From positions 22,011,661-22,075,660 of the forward strand of contig CM046350.1 in NCBI GenBank assembly GCA_025403435.1: DNA of 64,000 nucleotides. The letters run 5' to 3'. A model generated the notes under the pieces. It was given only the letters and a program-made list of their open reading frames with translations. It searched no databases and was not told the DNA's origin. Shown here piece after piece: positions 24,449-35,498 of this stretch (position 1 is its first letter; each line of letters starts with the position of its first letter). Made by a program: the position numbers and the translations under genes. Origin of the DNA: Artocarpus heterophyllus (Eukaryota; Streptophyta; Magnoliopsida; Rosales; Moraceae).

Positions 24449-27400
24449 ATGGAAGAGCAGAAAGAGAAGCAAAACAAAGTTGCAGTACTTCCATGGATGC
24501 GAAGCCCTGTGGATGTTAGCCTCTTTGAGGAATGTCCTCTCAGTCTCGTGCCTTGCCTAGACCCCAGGTGATTGTGTGATTTCTGAACCTACGTTTTATT
24601 TTATTGTTTCTTGTATAACTTTACCATGAAGCAGATTTTTTCATTGTTGGCTTGTTACTTGTTTTGTTAGAGACTTGAGTTTTAAACACATTTCATTAAT
24701 TTGTTTTTCCTGTGTGTGAGCTCAAGATAGAGTCCATGATTTCAGGTTTTTCCTTTACTTTTTTTTTTTAATGTGATTTTTGGAACTTACCCATGAAATA
24801 AAATTTTCTGATTTTTCAAAATTGTTGAGGAAGTGAATAATGAAGATGCTTTAAGGTGTTAGATAAACAACAACTGAGAAATAGAGTTCATGTGTCGTTT
24901 TTTTTGTGGGGATTAATATTTTCTGTTCTGTTTTAATTCAGGTTTTTCAGTTTGTTTCTCTCTCCGAATTATGTGATTTCTGAACATATATACGTGTCGT
25001 TTGTATTTATGCAGCTTACCCATAAAGCAAAACTCTTATTGTTTGATTGCTAAAGTAATAAATGTTTAGTACGCATGTGTTTTAAGTTACAAAGAAGAGC
25101 CAGAATGAAAGTACGTGTTTCAGTTTATCTTGGTGTATTTTCTGTATTTGTTGAAATGTTTGGTTTAGTAAAGTAGTTCCTTTCTTCTTTGTTAGGTTGA
25201 AGGTGGCTTTGCAGAACATGGGCTTCACTTCGCTCTTCCCGGTTCAAGTTGCAGTTTGGCAAGAGACAATAGGGCCTGGTTCTTTTGAGCGCGACTTGTG
25301 TGTTAATTCACCAACGGGTAGTGGAAAGACTTTAGCTTATGCTTTGCCAATCGTGCAAGCATTGTCAACTCGTGCTGTAAAATGTCTCCGCGCTTTAGTT
25401 GTGTTGCCCACTCGTGATTTAGCCTTGCAGGTCCGATGCCTTCCTACTTTTCCTTCTTTTAATCAGAGAATTGTGAATTTATACTTCTTTTAGTAACTAA
25501 AAACTGAAAAAAGAAAAAGAAAGATCTCAGTCTCCTTTTTTTTTTCCTCTTGAGTGTTCTTGAAATCAAGTTCTACAGTTGTTTCCTACATACAATTTAG
25601 AACTGTGCCCACCATTGAAAAGTGCCTGCTTTTGTTGCTTTGGTTCAGGTCAAAGAGGTTTTTTCTGCAATTGCGCCTGCAGTGGGTTTATCTGTCGGAC
25701 TGGCTGTTGGTCAATCTTCCATTGCTGATGAAATTTCTGAACTAGTCAAGAGACCTAAGCTTGAGGCGGGTATTTGTTATGATCCTGAAGATTTGTCGCT
25801 TGGGTTACAAAGTTCAGTGGACATATTGGTGGCGACCCCTGGAAGGCTGATGGACCATATTAATTCAACTAAGGGTTTTACACTTGAGCATCTTTGCTAC
25901 CTTGTAAGCAGTAAGCTGCAAATTTCTGTTTTCTTGTTTTTTGTTTTTACTGGATTTTGTGCAACTCTTGATTCATTTTCTACTCAACTGGAAAGCCTTG
26001 AGGGGTTATTGGGAATAAAGAAACTTATTATTTGCAAGGCAAGTTTCTACGTAAGTAGTATGATGATTTGTTTATGCATTTTCAGGTTGTTGATGAAACA
26101 GATCGATTAGTCAGGGAAGCATATCAATCTTGGCTGCCTACTGTGCTCCACTTGACTCAATTCGATGATGAAGGTTTCTTTCCTCGCGCTCACACTTTTC
26201 TACCTTCTTCACTTGGTTCGTTAAAAACCATAAGGAGATCGTGAGTTCTATGTCTAATTGTGTTCCTTTTTAAGTTTTTTCCTTTTTATTTTTTTCAAGC
26301 ATTTTTTGCCCTCTTTTGTAGCCTGACACAAGAATGGTTTACACTTATTTTCAACTGTGCATGGTATAAGGACGCTTTAGCATGATATCAACCTTTAAAA
26401 ATATGAAAAGTATAGGCATATGTTATCACATTTATCAGTCCCCATTGGATTTCACCTTAAATTCTCTGGATTTAAGTTTGATGTCAAGCTTATTTTTATG
26501 TTTTTAAGTGGTCCTCAATTTTGTTTCGGGTGTGTTGAAAGGGGATTTATTTTTATGTTTCTAACTGTTCCTCAATTTTATTTCAGGGGTGTTGAGAGGG
26601 GATTTAAGGGTAAACCTTACCCGAGGCTTGTGAAGATGGTTCTTTCTGCTACTTTGACCCAGGATCCAAGTAAGCTTTCTCAGCTTACTCTACACAATCC
26701 GTTGTTCTTGACAACTGGAAAAGGGCGTTATCAACTTCCAGAGAAATTAGAATCATACAAATTGGTATGCTATGACATTTATTGGTTAATTTGTAACTTC
26801 TGTACTCAATATTCTTGTTTTTCTCTAATTCTTGAAAGCTATTGTTGCATTTGATCCTATTTCTTATCATGAACAAAGATTCCTTGTTGTGTGGTTTGAA
26901 AGATAGTTTAGGTTTTGCCAAAGACTTAATAAGACTCTTCTATTCACTTGGAAAAACGGCTGCTTTTTTCATGTATTAACAAATTCATAACAGGTCATTT
27001 ACTAGTGCTCGACTGTTGCATTGTAATAGGCTAATCCATCTAAGTTTTTATCGGTTACCTTGGAAGTTTTGACTTATTCCAAATCTATGTTGTTGAAAAT
27101 CATCGAAGCCTTTGTCTAAATTCATGCTAAAACAGATGTTGTCAACCTTGTCGGGTGTTGGTCTATGATTTTTTGCACAGTGTTGGTCTATGTGACCATG
27201 TTCGTTTCTTTTCATGGTACCTAACTTATAAATGGCGATTTACACTATTTTGTTGAATAAATCAAGTGATAAATCTGGGCACTCTATTTCATATGTGTTT
27301 AGCGTATAACCAAAGAGTTTATTGGTTTTTTTTTCCTTTCTAGTAGTTCTAAATGGTCCTTTTTTTTATTTGCAGATGTGTGAAACAAAACTCAAACCTT

Positions 27401-29240
27401 TATACTTGGTTGCTCTTCTGAAAAAGTTGGAAGGAGAAAAGTGCATTGTTTTTACATCATCGGTGGAGTCAACTCATCGTCTATGCACCTTACTGAACTT
27501 CTTTGATGACCTGCCATTCAAAATCAAGGAGTATTCTGGCCTACAACGCCAGTCTGTGAGAAGGTAATACATGGTTTTATTTGATCCATTATATCATGGT
27601 GTACTGTGAATTGTTTGTTCCCTGTGTTTGAATAACAGATCAAATTGGCCATGAGTATAATTGATGTCTGGGTAGGGGTAGTTTGGATTAGTAGTGCGTT
27701 GATAATACAATATTAATAATTGTGAAAGAAGATTGTGAAAAAGAGATTTTGTGCTGCAGTAAAACGTTGAAAGGATTCCGAGAAGGGGAGATACAAGTAC
27801 TTGTTTCCTCTGATGCAATGACTCGTGGAATGGATGTCGAAGGGGTGAAAAATGTGATTAATTATGATATGCCTGTGTACATAAAAACATACATTCATCG
27901 GGCAGGTCGGACTGCAAGAGCCGGTCAGGCTGGACGTTGCTTCACTTTGCTGAGTAAAGATGAGGTATTGATTTTTCCCCGCCTTTGAGATTGCTGTATT
28001 TCTCTGAGGCTACTAGGGAACACGTTATTTTTTAACAAAACTCTTTACTGTTAAGACTATATTATCAAGTTTCTAAAGTCTGAGGTTGCAAGTAGCCAGC
28101 CCACTACGAGTAGGCTAAAGTATATTAGTTTAACATTTTGACAACTTGATCTCTAGTTTTCTAACTGCTACAATAATTTTCAGATCTTTAGAAATATTGG
28201 ATGATCACATATGCTGATTTAGCATCAACCATGTAACGTGTAGTCTAGAGGAATGCCATTTGTAGAAAATTGGTATTCGGATAGACCATTTCTGTAGAAA
28301 ATTTAAGCCAAATTTACACTTAAAAGTGGTACAAGTGAATAACTACACTTTGAAAGTGGTACCCAGCCTACTTTACGCTTTAGCCCCCAGATTGTGGCTG
28401 TATTTGCTCACTTTCTGGATTGAAGTGTTTGGTTTAGTTTCCAAGTTACAATAATTTTCTTGCTAAGCTGTGCCCAAACGAACAATCTTGAAGGATATCC
28501 CCTTTTTTTTCCCTCTTCGTAACTGGACCCTAATCTCATGTTGGGAATTCGTTTTAGTTTCGCCCTTTGTGAACAGAAAGAAACTGAGGAATTTTTCCTT
28601 CTTGAAGAAAAGTTGAACTCTATTTGGAATGTATATGTATGTATTTTTTTTCTTTTCCGGACTGTACTTTTTATTTTTTATTAAATTGGTTGTATTGTTT
28701 TTGTGTGTATAGGCCAAACATTTCAAGAAGCTGTTACAGAAAGCAGATAATAACTCTTGTCCTGCTTATGCTGTTCCTTCAAGTGCTGTTGAATCCATGC
28801 ACTCAATTTACACCTCTGGTAATTTCTTGTTCTTCATTGAGTATTTATTTTTATTTTTTGAACAATTTTGGGAATTGATTCATTGCACGAGTAAAACTAA
28901 GAGTCTTAATTCTGAAATGGCTTCCTTAACCAGATAAAGAATAACCGAAAAAACCCGGACTTCACTTTCGGAGTTTCTTTGTTTGCTCAATTATAATTGA
29001 TCAAATGGAAACTATAGTCTTGCATGAGTATAAGCCGATACAAGACAGCCTAAATTATTTGAAAGGAACTGCATTGGATAGTTTTTTTAAACCAGAAGTT
29101 GTACTGTTTGTTCTTTTCACCGTACAGCACTCGAGAAATTGAAAGCGACGGTTGAGATGGAAGCATCCCAGAAGCACAAAATTGGTTTTTCGTCTTCTAG
29201 AGCAGGGAAAAGAGGTGGAACATGGCCTTCAAAAGAATAG
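24449..29240 (+). CDS. DEAD-box ATP-dependent RNA helicase, RH1 type
   Basis: Nine exons: 24449-24567, 25196-25430, 25649-25903, 26086-26240, 26587-26764, 27376-27563, 27760-27964, 28713-28818 and 29128-29240, all with GT-AG introns. They add up to 1,554 bases and 517 residues, the length expected for plant RH1. Such proteins unwind RNA with ATP; relatives of the DDX51/Dbp6 type act in the nucleolus in 60S ribosome assembly. Motifs: Q motif GFTSLFPVQ (49-57), Walker A SPTGSGKT (78-85), PTRDLALQ (111-118), TPGR (181-184), motif II DETD in place of DEAD (206-209), SAT (275-277), IVFTSS (338-343), RGMD (399-402) and [10 protein letters not shown] (423-432). DETD is normal for RH1. The ATG chosen is the first after the TATA box and starts [10 protein letters not shown]. 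No premature stop or frameshift was seen; the gene looks functional. The intron 4/exon 5 boundary is duplicated (26493-26606). Confidence 0.93.
26493..26606 (+). repeat. 57-bp tandem duplication of the exon 5 splice acceptor
   Basis: Copy 1 (26493-26549) and copy 2 (26550-26606) each run from TTTTTATGTTT through the acceptor region into the first coding bases of exon 5. Copy 2 has the working acceptor TTTCAG; in copy 1 the same place reads TTTCGG, so its AG is gone. The unit is 19 codons long and keeps the frame. Confidence 0.8.
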
Positions 29241-30134
29241 CTTGGAACCACTGAAGTATTTCCATCTTCAAATACATGGGAAAGAACTCGCAGGTGCTGA
29301 GAGATTAACCATCTGTGGTTAGAATTGGATCAACATGGACGAGGGTTGGAAGAAAGATGTCATCCAAGCTTTGAATCATTCATTAAAAAAAAAAAAAAAC
29401 TTCTTGCATCATCAATTGTGTCCAATCTATGCGGCAAAGATTACTAATCAAATGAAAATGATCAAAAATACTCTTGAGAAATGAGGAGAAATTTTTTTAA
29501 CCCGTTACAGCTTGTTAACAATTCATTTGTTGGATGTCAGATATTTATCTTATGTTCATCTTTCTTCTTCTTTTCTGATCTGCATGAACTCTTAATCATT
29601 TGTTATTTGACATACTAAGATAAGTTTTTTGTTGTGCTCTTTATTCGTCTGAAGAATCATGGTATACCAAGATTATAAATAGCAACACTTGCAAATCATC
29701 AACTGATCCGGTCTTATGAATGATAAAATATACATGTACAGCATTGAAAATTCCAAAACATAATTTCACATTCAATCCTCTGTTGCTCAGTACAGAGTTA
29801 CAGATTCCTGAGTTCAAACTGGAATTCTCCTCATCTCATAAGCCCAAAAAAAGAAAAAAAAAAAAAAAGAAATTATTTACGGCGGCAGAAGCTCTTGCTG
29901 GTGTAACATATTGTCTACCGCTAGTTTAGTTGCTGAACAAAGAGATAAAATAAGATACTAAATTCTTGTTCAGCATGTCCGTGACGGATTGATTGTATGG
30001 AACAACTAATACAATACAATACGATACAAATAAATCACAGCATATCAGAAGAGGCTAAAATGCCTGTGGTCTTTTTAGCAGAGGAGGCCCTGAAGACATT
30101 TTTTTTTTTTTTGCTCGATCCCTCTTCGAGGCAT
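29241..30134. other. Convergent intergenic region
   Basis: Holds the 3' untranslated regions of the helicase (plus) and the small gene (minus), about 0.9 kb tail to tail. Poly-A runs at 29384-29399 and about 29852-29870 are genomic homopolymers. No further gene is seen. Confidence 0.6.
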
Positions 30135-30404
30135 TCAGTGATCGAAGATGGAGAAGGATCTTTGCACCTCCTTGAGAAAGTACCTGGATTTAACACAACT
30201 ACCGATAGTAGTTGAAGAAGAAGAGAAAGAATGAGCTGATGGCAAAGTCTTTTGGGGTGAAGTGCTGGGAGACTCATTTGCATAAACATCTCTCTCTTCT
30301 TCCTTGATAGTGTCCAACACCTTTGAGGTTCTACGCCTCATGACACTCACAAACTGCGGCGGTGCAACCTCGGTGATGAACCTTGCTATCCGAGAATTCG
30401 CCAT
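30135..30404 (-). CDS. Small plant-specific protein of unknown function
   Basis: Encodes 89 residues without an intron, starting MANSRIARFITEVAPPQFVS and ending ...YFLKEVQRSFSIFDH. There is no signal peptide or membrane segment. The first 40 residues are well ordered in look (RRRTSKVLDTIKEEERDV), the middle is serine-rich and probably disordered, and the last 17 residues look conserved. I recall small uncharacterised proteins with this N-terminus across flowering plants, but no named function. The start is chosen at 30404 rather than the in-frame ATG at 30515, because the TATA box at 30524-30531 would put the transcription start inside the longer frame and the extension is a low-complexity F-rich stretch. 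The gene is convergent with the helicase. Confidence 0.68.
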   Translation of the reverse strand: MANSRIARFITEVAPPQFVSVMRRRTSKVLDTIKEEERDVYANESPSTSPQKTLPSAHSFSSSSTTIGSCVKSRYFLKEVQRSFSIFDH

Positions 30405-30523
30405 GCTCAGAATTTTGGAAATTGTGAATTGAAAAAAAAAAAAGGAAAAACAATTAGAGAAAGAGATGAGGTCTATGGGGAGCCTTGGTTGTGGATGAGC
30501 ATGAACTTGGTCCATGCATGAGA

Positions 30524-30531
30524 ATTTATAG
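30524..30531 (-). promoter_or_regulatory. TATA box of the small gene
   Basis: CTATAAAT in minus sense, 120 bases before the chosen ATG. It predicts a transcription start near 30495 and a leader of about 90 bases. Confidence 0.6.
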
Positions 30532-31219
30532 AGGGTATGGTTTGTTTCTTTGCATTGAGCGAGGCTTAAATTTAGGCCAATATAGTACTAGTATGGTCTT
30601 AATCTCATTTTTAGCAGCTAGTGCCGTCCTCTTGCTTTTGACATTAATGGTAAAGACGTCATGATGTTTCCAAGACATTTCTAGGAGATAACCCTAAAAG
30701 GGTTTTTAGTCAATGTGTCAAGGTTTGGGTGGCAAATGAGATTATCTCCTAAGATATGGTTTTTCTTTGGAAAGCTTGCTTCCCAATTTTCACTTTTCTG
30801 AGCTCATATGGGACCCCCCACATGGCATGCAACGTTTCACTTGCATTTTGGTTGATATTGATTATCATGATGTTGATGGTGTTTTTCTTGATAGATCATG
30901 AATTTTCGGGGAAAGTAGGTTTCAAATAATAATAATAATATGTGATAACACAATGATAAATAGGATAACAAAAACCTGGCCAATAAAATGTAATGGTGTT
31001 CAATTTCAAAGATTTTTGGACAATTTTGATTGGACATGAAGTTCATATGGTTCAACCAATCACGAGAGTTGATGATCTCTTTTCACAAGCGACTAATTTT
31101 AATTATCTTTTATTATTTTCTATTATGAATTCATTTTTATGAAGGAACTTCTGATCTTCGTTCTGCTTTTGTTTTTTACTGCATGATTACTAGACAGTCT
31201 AGACTCTTAACTGCTTGCT

Positions 31220-31282
<63 letters not shown>

Positions 31283-32790
31283 GCAATTTCAGTATTGTTC
31301 CTGGAACCTTGCGAAGCACATATTTAAAATACTGCATTAGATACATTGCTTTCCTTGCAATAAAAGAAATTTACTTGATAAAGTTTGCTAATGTACTTGA
31401 TACATAAAAACTTTATTTATTTTTTTGGATGAAATGCATATATTCTGTTATATAGTGACAAATTTGGAAATAAAAAGGGCCTATTCACAAGAATTTTTCC
31501 TATCATTTTATCATTAAAAAATTAGGAAAAAAGTTTTTTTTTTCCTAAAAAAAGCATGTAGAATATGTAGGATATGCTAAACATGGTTAAAATGATGTGT
31601 TAAAGGCATTAATTTGTCACTTAAAAGATAGTAAAAAGCATACAAATAGGACAATCCAATCTCAATATCTATTAGTTACTGCAAACTATGGTGATAGTTA
31701 CTTTAAGTTATTTCTTCTACCTGCTTTAAAAATGCAAAAAATGAAGAAGTGTCCTTTACGTAATTGGTGTCCGAGCTTCTTATCACATGTTTTCTCAACG
31801 ATAAAATGTACATTTCTCCACCATCCAAGGTTTAGGATTTTTTTTTTTAAAATTTTTTAAAAAAGGTGTTTTTTTAGAGTTTAAAAGGTGCAAGGTATTC
31901 AATAGAGAGGGGAAAAAAAAAGAAAGCATACATATCTTCCATTTTTTTAATCCTCAACAGCACCTTTGCTCTTTAAGTTTTGTGTTTTCTACAATTAGAA
32001 TTTCATCATCCTCAACTTGGTAATAGGAGAAAGTAATGACAAAAATAATGGAGAACTAAGAAGAAGGTGAATAACCTTTTCCTTTTGTAGGGAATAAATA
32101 TAAAATGGCAATATTTTGAGATTAACCTGGATACCCTCCATGACCATATGGATTTAAGCCATAATCAAATTTGACATGAACCACAGATTATTTACATTTT
32201 TAAGCAATATTCACTATTTCTTAATTTAGATAGTATTTACTATAATTAATAAACTCATATTTTGCACTTACCATCTTCTTTTAAAATTAACAATTTCATT
32301 TAATATTTGTAGTAAATAAGTTATTGATGTGATCAAGCGAAATTGACAAGAAAAAACGGAGAACAATGGGAAGGTTCAATCACTTCTTTTTTGCATCAAA
32401 TGGAAAGAAAAGAAATAAAGATAGAGGGGACATTCGAGAGGTCCTCTGCTCTCCCTAATCTCATTGAGATACAATTCAGAAAATAGATCCATCCTCACCC
32501 ACACTCCTCTCACTGATATTTATTCCCTCCTAGCGAACTAACCAACCAACAATCTGTTATTCCCATTTGTGTCACACCTTCATGCTCTCCTCAAAATCCG
32601 AAACCAAATCCCCAATACTAGTCCACCGTCAGCTATCTCACCCACAAGAATCATCATCCCCTGTGTTGCACCTACACCTACACCGGGGCCTATAAGTTAT
32701 TTACAATATTAAAAACTAGGTCATATTCTTTTTTAAAAAAACAAAAGGGTTAGGTACAATTTCTCTATTTAAAAGGGCGTAAATCTCTAT
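30532..32790. other. Gene-free spacer
   Basis: The first few hundred bases are the likely distal promoter of the small minus-strand gene. The rest is AT-rich without recognisable genes. It contains the CT/TA microsatellite listed next. Confidence 0.5.
31222..31284. repeat. Compound microsatellite (CT)n(AT)n(GTAT)n
   Basis: About 15 CT units run into about nine AT units and three GTAT units. It is likely length-polymorphic. Confidence 0.9.
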
Positions 32791-32792
32791 GG

Positions 32793-32960
32793 GGCCGTTT
32801 GGTATTGTTTTCAAAATAGATGACAATATTTTTGTTTTAGAAAATGAGAATTTTTTGAAAATTGTGCTGAGAATGTTTTTAACATTTTTGCCTTAAAAAG
32901 CGTACGAAAACATTTTTAAAAATTCTAAGAATAAAAACAAACTAGGCCTATATTTCTCTA
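32793..32960. mobile_element. Possible hAT-like MITE
   Basis: The left end GGGGCCGTTTGGTATTG and right end ...AACAAACTAGGCCTA form an imperfect inverted repeat around 168 AT-rich bases rich in GAAAAT/ATTTTC phrases. Ends of the GGGCCGTTTGG type are common in plant MITEs. No clean duplication was found. Confidence 0.4.
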
Positions 32961-33157
32961 AAGAGCTCTAAAGTAGCCCAAAATTTGTATTTTTTATTAT
33001 TATTTTGGAAAAATGGATAGCTAATACTATTAGTCTAGTTTTGAATCTTTATAGTAAAAAATAATATACCTACTATAATTGTTAATAAATAATATTTTTA
33101 ATTCTAAAAGAAGATTCCTGAGGGTAGAACATGGGTTTATTAACTGCAAAATTATTA

Positions 33158-33297
33158 GTCTTGCCACCTTCGAGTCTCTTCACGAGTCGACTCCGGATTA
33201 GTCGGGCTAAACCATCTGAATATTGAGAGGCCCTTAAGGGTTCATGTCGTTCATGGTAGACCCAAATATTGAGAGGTTTCCCAAAAAAAAAAAAAAC
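33158..33297 (+). mobile_element. Au-like SINE, 5'-truncated
   Basis: About 140 bases flanked by a 14-bp direct repeat with one mismatch (33144-33157 CTGCAAAATTATTA and 33298-33311 CTACAAAATTATTA). It starts just before a tRNA box-B-like CTTCGAGTCTC, contains CGGATTAGTCGGGCT, which resembles the Au SINE as I remember it, and ends in a 14-base poly-A plus CC. Long duplications and a poly-A tail are the marks of LINE-driven retroposition. Box A is missing, so it is a 5'-truncated copy. Confidence 0.65.
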
Positions 33298-33311
33298 CTA
33301 CAAAATTATTA

Positions 33312-34540
33312 ATATTATGTAAATAAGAATCGGTAAATATAACTGTGTATAATTTAGGTTCTGTTGGAGTAAATCTAGTAAATTTTGGATTTATCAAATT
33401 TGTCAATGAGTAGTATGGATATATGAAGTACATCTCATATTTATTAAATTTGATTATGTAATCTATGATTTACCATATAAATCTAGGATCTACCATTTTC
33501 TTTTTCTTTTTCTTTTTCTGTTTTAGATTTAGTAAATGAGTGATCATTGTGTAAATACATGGCTTACCTAGGAATCTGAATAAACTACTTTTTACTAACC
33601 TTTTTAAATTTTTTGCCATTTATTTTTATTCTGTCAAAAAAATGTTATTTACTTCTTTCTCTTATCCCCCTTAACAATACCATCATATTTTGAACCTTCA
33701 TGATAATTTTCATGATGTAGTATGAAAAAATAAGGTAGTAGTCCAAATTTATTATCTTCAATTTTATGTCTTATTGAATGTCACTCTATTATTTATTTGA
33801 CATGTTATCTAATATGTTGTTTGGGAAATGAGTTAGACCTAAAAGTTTGAATTGAAAACACTATAGTAATTCATGTTTTGTGAAAAAAAAAAAAAAACAT
33901 TGTAACAAAAGGTCTGGGACTACATCTTGTAGTTCTAACTAAGAATCCAAACACCCTATAAATTTAAAATCTAATTATAGGAGCTTAGTATTAATAATCC
34001 TTAAAAAATTCCTATAGTGTCAAATTTTAATTGAAAGGACAATCAATAACACAATAAATCTTGACTCCTTGAAATATCAATACATAGGACTGTAAACTAT
34101 ACCCAACACTTTTCTTTTTTCATTTTTTAATCTTAAAACTTTTATGAGAAAGTTTGAAACATACCATTTTTAAAGAGTATAACGATATAATTGATCACTC
34201 ATATTTTGTATTAGTGCTAGACAAACAAATGTTATTTAAGGAAAATTTGGCCTTTTTGAATAAAAGGAGTGATATGAATCAAAGAGAAAAAAAAATGATA
34301 GAATACAATAGTAATAATAAAGAAGTGATATATAACATGTAATTTACTCACACTCATTGTGTGCAAGCCTACAATGAGACTAGACTGTTGCAGAACAGTT
34401 TGGTCAACGGTCTAATTAGGCGCCTCCTAATTGGGCCCATTTGGGCTGTAACAAGAGTGGTCCAATTGGGTTTTTAATGATTTTTCCAAGGTTTTTTTGT
34501 CCTTTTTTATTTTCTAATATTTTGCTCCATTTAAGTTATC
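33312..34540. other. Gene-free spacer
   Basis: AT-rich; a TTTTTC microsatellite at about 33499-33520 and poly-A at 33885-33898. The 62-codon frame at 34154-34342 has no recognisable features. Confidence 0.5.
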
Positions 34541-34543
34541 TAA

Positions 34544-34695
34544 TAGGGTGTTTGGCTAAGGGTGGTGTGAACCTACAAACTCTTATGAACAGTATAAAGT
34601 TCTCACATGCTACAGTAAAAAGAAAAAAATTGCTATAGTGTAAAGCTTTTACATGCTACAATAAAAACGATTCCCACCACTAGCCAAGCACCCTA
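34544..34695. mobile_element. Tourist-like MITE with TAA duplication
   Basis: A 152-bp element with ends TAGGGTGTTTGGCTA and TAGCCAAGCACCCTA, flanked by TAA on both sides (34541-34543, 34696-34698). The three-base TWA duplication fits PIF/Harbinger. It is the best-preserved of the three related copies in the window. Confidence 0.75.
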
Positions 34696-34899
34696 TAAAC
34701 TTGAAAGCTTTAAAACTTGAAAAAAAAAGGACATAACTTTTTACACGTATATAATATATATGATTTAATTCTTTAAAAGTATAACTATAAATCTAAATGA
34801 TCCGGTCGATTAAGATCATGCTTTAAATTTCACAATATTATAGGAAATAGATCAAAATGTCAAAGTTTTAAAAATAAATAACCTATCCACCAGCCATTA

Positions 34900-35498
34900 A
34901 AAAATAATAGACTATTTTTATTTTAAACTTTTTATGTCCCTATTTTGCCCTTAAATCCCTCTCTTTCTCTCTCTCTCTTACAATTTGCTTTCTCTTTCTC
35001 TCTCTCAATCTGCTCTCTTTCTTTCTTCCCCTCTCCAACTGCCCTTTCTCTCACTTTCGCAGCTTTGCTACTTTGCCAGATTGGGAATGACGAGCTTCGA
35101 TCGAAGGACAAGCGAGTGTTCCACCTATGACTAGCCTTAAACAACAGCAACCTTTGAATGATGGAAATGGAAGTAGGCGACCTTCGAATGACGAAAATAC
35201 AGGCCTTATGATTCCAATCTAGGCTTTGGCTCTCGAGAGCTCCAATAGGACAGAGACCTTCCCAAGGAGTCTCCCAGAGTTGATGTCGTAGGTAGTGCTC
35301 CTCCAACTGGTGTAGATCTAGATCTGGAGTCACAGCCTGCTCCTCAACAACAGTGCCTACAACGAGAGCTGCTCTGGTGATGAAGCATGCAACGGGCGCA
35401 ACTCCAACCCTTGCTCCCTACTTATCTCCAACAACGACACTTCTCCCCGCGTGACTTCGACAATAAATGTTCCTCCTGGCGTGACTTAGGTGCGTACT
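34900..35498. other. Left half of a cassette split by a gypsy element
   Basis: A CT-rich block (34960-35060) leads into GC-richer sequence with a 133-codon minus-strand frame of no known domain. The flank at about 34910-34965 (ATAGACT...TTTAAA...GCCCTTAAAT) is repeated in inverted form at about 44790-44860 on the other side of the gypsy element. Together the halves look like one TIR-bounded element of about 0.8 kb, into which the gypsy element jumped. Confidence 0.4.

Noticed and set aside
26420..26854. Single 144-codon frame across intron 4 and exon 5
   Set aside because: It reads through the duplicated acceptor; the exon proper starts at 26587 after TTTCAG.
30135..30515. Longer 126-residue version of the small minus-strand gene
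   Set aside because: The extra N-terminus is low-complexity and would start within ten bases of the TATA box; the ATG at 30404 starts the recognisable part.
33150..33240. tRNA gene suggested by a box-B-like sequence
   Set aside because: No acceptor or anticodon stem and no box A; the flanking duplication and poly-A point to a SINE.
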